Below are positions 32,462 to 34,891 of a DNA stretch of 34,891 nucleotides, in pieces. Source of the DNA: Flavobacteriaceae bacterium (GTDB taxonomy: Bacteria > Bacteroidota > Bacteroidia > Flavobacteriales > Flavobacteriaceae); NCBI GenBank assembly GCA_009926065.1, contig RFPP01000020.1:1-34891 (forward strand), given 5' to 3'. Under the pieces are notes generated by a model. That model was not told the DNA's origin, did not search any database, and worked only from the letters and a program-made list of their open reading frames with translations. Both the position numbers and the translations under genes were made by a program. Every line of letters begins with the position of its first letter. The first letter of the stretch is position 1.

Positions 32462-33343
32462 ATGTCACACAAAGCCGGTTTTGTAAATATCATTGGAAAT
32501 CCAAACGTAGGAAAATCAACGCTAATGAACGCATTTGTCGGTGAGAGATTGTCGATAATCACCTCAAAAGCTCAAACTACCCGCCACAGAATCCTTGGAA
32601 TTGTAAACGGCGAAGATTTTCAGTTGATTTTGTCCGACACACCAGGAATCATCAAGCCTGCCTACGAAATGCAGGAATCCATGATGAACTTTGTGAAATC
32701 AGCCTTTGAAGATGCCGACGTACTAATTTATATGGTCGAAATAGGGGAGCAGGAGCTGAAAGACGAAGCCTTTTTTAATAAAATTATCCATTCTAAAATT
32801 CCAGTTTTATTGCTTTTAAACAAAATCGATAATTCCAATCAGGAACAGCTAGAAACCCAAGTTGCCTTTTGGACCGAGAAAGTGCCCAACGCCGAAATTT
32901 ATCCAATATCAGCATTGCAAAACTTCAATGTGCCCGAAGTATTCCAACGCATCATTTCACTTTTGCCAGAATCGCCTGCGTATTATCCTAAAGATCAGCT
33001 AACTGATAAGCCAGAACGTTTTTTCGTGAACGAAACAATTCGTGAAAAAATCCTGCTAAATTACAGCAAGGAAATTCCGTATGCCGTTGAAATTGTAACC
33101 GAAGAATTCTTGGAAGACGAAAACATTATCCGAATCCGTTCCCTAATCATGGTCGAACGCGACACCCAAAAAGGAATTATTATTGGACATAAAGGAGCTG
33201 CTTTGAAAAAAGTAGGAATAGATTCTCGCGCCGATTTAGAGAAGTTTTTTGGTAAACAAATCCACATCGAATTGTATGTAAAAGTCAATAAAAACTGGAG
33301 AAGTAACGCCAATATGCTAAAGCGTTTTGGTTACAATCAATAG
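32462..33343 (+). CDS. era: GTPase Era
   Basis: A 293-residue Era GTPase that assists 16S rRNA maturation and 30S assembly. The G1 loop GNPNVGKST lies at residues 12-20, followed by TTRHRILG (switch I), LSDTPGI (G3) and LLLNKID (G4). The C-terminal KH RNA-binding domain is present (VERDTQKGIIIGHKGAALKKVG, with the GxxG-type loop), and the chain ends in WRSNANMLKRFGYN, typical of Era. It is divergent from tRNA-fMet. Codon choice looks somewhat richer in C-ending codons than in the AT-rich region to the left. A structured repeat and der follow. Confidence 0.96.
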   Translation: MSHKAGFVNIIGNPNVGKSTLMNAFVGERLSIITSKAQTTRHRILGIVNGEDFQLILSDTPGIIKPAYEMQESMMNFVKSAFEDADVLIYMVEIGEQELKDEAFFNKIIHSKIPVLLLLNKIDNSNQEQLETQVAFWTEKVPNAEIYPISALQNFNVPEVFQRIISLLPESPAYYPKDQLTDKPERFFVNETIREKILLNYSKEIPYAVEIVTEEFLEDENIIRIRSLIMVERDTQKGIIIGHKGAALKKVGIDSRADLEKFFGKQIHIELYVKVNKNWRSNANMLKRFGYNQ

Positions 33344-33348
33344 TTTTT

Positions 33349-33447
33349 GGGCGTGACCACAAGGGTCAGGCTATACGTTGCAATCTTTGTTGCCAAAAGA
33401 ATGGCAACAAAGGATTTTCACTGCTATCCTTCACGCAGCACGTATAG
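33349..33447 (+). repeat. Structured intergenic repeat, copy 2
   Basis: A 99-nt element. GCGTGA (33351-33356) can pair with TCACGC (33431-33436). A 5' hairpin GACC-ACAAG-GGTC (33355-33367) is followed by GCTATACG. The central hairpin is a perfect 11-bp stem CTTTGTTGCCA / TGGCAACAAAG (33385-33412). GGATTTTCACTGCTATCC follows. CTATACGT (33371-33378) is also complementary to ACGTATAG (33440-33447). It has the same order of parts as copy 1 at 14393-14470. Confidence 0.7.
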
Positions 33448-33468
33448 TAACATAACAAAATAATAACG

Positions 33469-33476
33469 TACCTTTG
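33469..33476 (+). promoter_or_regulatory. -7 box for der
   Basis: TACCTTTG, an exact match and the same octamer as upstream of era. It lies 78 bases before the der ATG. No -33 TTG is visible. Confidence 0.45.
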
Positions 33477-33554
33477 CAAAAATTAAAATGACATTAATTG
33501 TGTTTTTTTCAATTGTATTTTGTAAAATTAAAATCCACAATCTAAAATTATAAT

Positions 33555-34865
33555 ATGAATAATATTGTTGCTATTGTAGGAAGACCAAACGTTGGAAAAT
33601 CGACACTTTTCAATCGATTAATCCAAAGGAGAGAAGCCATCGTAGATTCTGTTTCGGGAGTTACTCGCGATAGAAACTACGGAAAAAGCGAATGGAATGG
33701 AAAGGAATTTTCTGTAATTGATACCGGAGGATACGTTCGCGGTTCCGATGATGTTTTTGAAGGAGAAATCCGTAAACAAGTGGAATTAGCAATTGATGAA
33801 GCCGACGTAATTATTTTCGTTGTAGATGTAGAAGAAGGAATCACCCCAATGGATGATGCCGTTGCAAAATTATTACGAAAAGTAACCAAACCGGTACTTT
33901 TAGCAGTAAACAAAGTTGATAACGCCATGCGCGAAAAAGACGCTGTTGAGTTTTATAACCTTGGTTTAGGTGATTATTTCACTTTTGCAAGTATTTCAGG
34001 AAGCGGAACAGGTGATTTATTAGACGCTTTAATAGAGGCATTTCCTGAAAAGCCGGAACCAACAAAGGAAGAATCAGAATTACCTCGTTTTGCGGTTGTA
34101 GGTCGTCCAAATGCCGGAAAATCAAGCTTTATTAATGCCCTAATTGGAAAAGACAGATACATCGTTACTGATATTGCAGGAACTACTCGTGATGCCATAG
34201 ATACTAAATTTGACCGTTTTGGCTTCGAATTTAACTTGGTAGATACTGCAGGAATTCGTCGTAAAGCCAAGGTAAAAGAAGATTTAGAGTTTTACTCGGT
34301 AATGCGCTCGGTTCGCGCCATTGAACACGCTGACGTTTGTATCCTAATTATTGACGCAACAAGAGGATTTGAGGGCCAAGATCAAAGCATATTTTGGTTG
34401 GCAGAAAAAAACAGAAAAGGAGTCGTGATCCTTGTAAACAAATGGGATTTAGTTGAAAAAAACACCATGTCAACCCGTGATTACGAAGAAAAAATCAGAA
34501 AGGAATTAATGCCATTTGTCGATGTGCCTATACTGTTTGTATCCGCACTTACAAAACAACGTTTGCTGAAAGCTTTAGAAGCTACCGTTCAAGTTTTTGA
34601 AAATAGAAAACAACGAATACCAACATCAAAATTCAATGACTACATGTTAAAAGTTATTGAAGGTTATCCACCACCGGCATTAAAAGGAAAGTATGTAAAA
34701 ATTAAGTATTGCATGCAATTACCAACACCTACTCCACAGTTTGTGTTTTTTGCCAACTTACCGCAGTATGTTAAAGAACCGTACAAGAGATTTCTAGAAA
34801 ATAAAATACGCGAAAATTGGGATTTTTCAGGAGTTCCAATTGATATATATATTAGAGAGAAATAA
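33555..34865 (+). CDS. der: Ribosome biogenesis GTPase Der
   Basis: A 436-residue protein with two tandem GTPase domains, the hallmark of Der (EngA), which acts in 50S assembly. First domain: GRPNVGKST from residue 9, [15 protein letters not shown]. Second domain: GRPNAGKSS from about residue 183, [15 protein letters not shown]. The C-terminal KH-like domain includes [16 protein letters not shown] and [16 protein letters not shown]. The length is normal for the family. It lies downstream of era, separated from it by the structured repeat and with its own -7 box. Confidence 0.97.
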   Translation: MNNIVAIVGRPNVGKSTLFNRLIQRREAIVDSVSGVTRDRNYGKSEWNGKEFSVIDTGGYVRGSDDVFEGEIRKQVELAIDEADVIIFVVDVEEGITPMDDAVAKLLRKVTKPVLLAVNKVDNAMREKDAVEFYNLGLGDYFTFASISGSGTGDLLDALIEAFPEKPEPTKEESELPRFAVVGRPNAGKSSFINALIGKDRYIVTDIAGTTRDAIDTKFDRFGFEFNLVDTAGIRRKAKVKEDLEFYSVMRSVRAIEHADVCILIIDATRGFEGQDQSIFWLAEKNRKGVVILVNKWDLVEKNTMSTRDYEEKIRKELMPFVDVPILFVSALTKQRLLKALEATVQVFENRKQRIPTSKFNDYMLKVIEGYPPPALKGKYVKIKYCMQLPTPTPQFVFFANLPQYVKEPYKRFLENKIRENWDFSGVPIDIYIREK

Positions 34866-34869
34866 AATA

Positions 34870-34891
34870 ATAAAGCCCCAAATTTGGGGCT
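34870..34891 (+). terminator. der terminator (cut by the window end)
   Basis: AGCCCCAA / TTGGGGCT forms a strong GC-rich hairpin right after the der stop. The expected T-run lies beyond the window. Confidence 0.7.

Overview
The window reads as chromosomal DNA of a Flavobacterium-like bacterium (Bacteroidota, Flavobacteriaceae). The evidence is low GC, -7 boxes of the Bacteroidota type (TAnnTTTG, several with a TTG 17-20 bases upstream), tRNAs without encoded CCA, and the type IX secretion/gliding block porV-porU divergent from gldJ-murF. Almost everything is housekeeping or cell-envelope biology. No transposase, integrase, phage gene or CRISPR array was seen.

Layout. 0-8.5 kb: a DUF2797 protein, a large AsmA-type envelope protein, a fused HPPK/deoxynucleoside kinase, a SpoU rRNA/tRNA methyltransferase, an exported DUF1573 protein and mutS. 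8.5-9.5 kb: a tRNA-Gly/tRNA-Leu operon with a complete promoter and terminator, then a tiny Ala/Pro/Glu-rich lipoprotein. 9.6-16.8 kb: an S46 dipeptidyl-peptidase of probable DPP11 type next to waaA (Kdo transferase), then a plus-strand surface-sugar cluster: DegT-type aminotransferase, galE and a family-4-like glycosyltransferase. 16.8-20.2 kb: pyruvate dehydrogenase E2 and E1-alpha, and cytidine deaminase. 20.2-28.5 kb: porV and porU (minus), gldJ and murF (plus). 28.5-32.3 kb: an AT-rich accessory stretch with small or exported proteins, a truncated surface-protein gene, a 58-bp direct repeat, a 97-nt inverted-repeat element, a possible small RNA and initiator tRNA-fMet with duplicated terminator flanks. 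32.4-34.9 kb: the GTPases era and der.

How the genes fit together. PorU and PorV attach T9SS cargo at the outer surface, GldJ supports the gliding/T9SS machine, and WaaA, the sugar cluster, AsmA and MurF build the envelope that carries it. The S46 peptidase, with the exported DUF1573 protein and small lipoproteins, fits a periplasmic, peptide-feeding lifestyle.

Most interesting non-genic signals: (1) two members of one structured intergenic repeat family, at 14393-14470 and 33349-33447, with conserved flanks around stems of different sequence; (2) a perfect 58-bp direct repeat overlapping the 3' ends of two adjacent genes in different frames, one of them a truncated gene; (3) a 105-nt tandem duplication of the tRNA-fMet 3' flank carrying its terminator twice; (4) a 97-nt inverted-repeat element downstream of murF; (5) a well-formed promoter far upstream of the truncated gene, consistent with a small RNA. 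I did not find a clear new multi-gene system.
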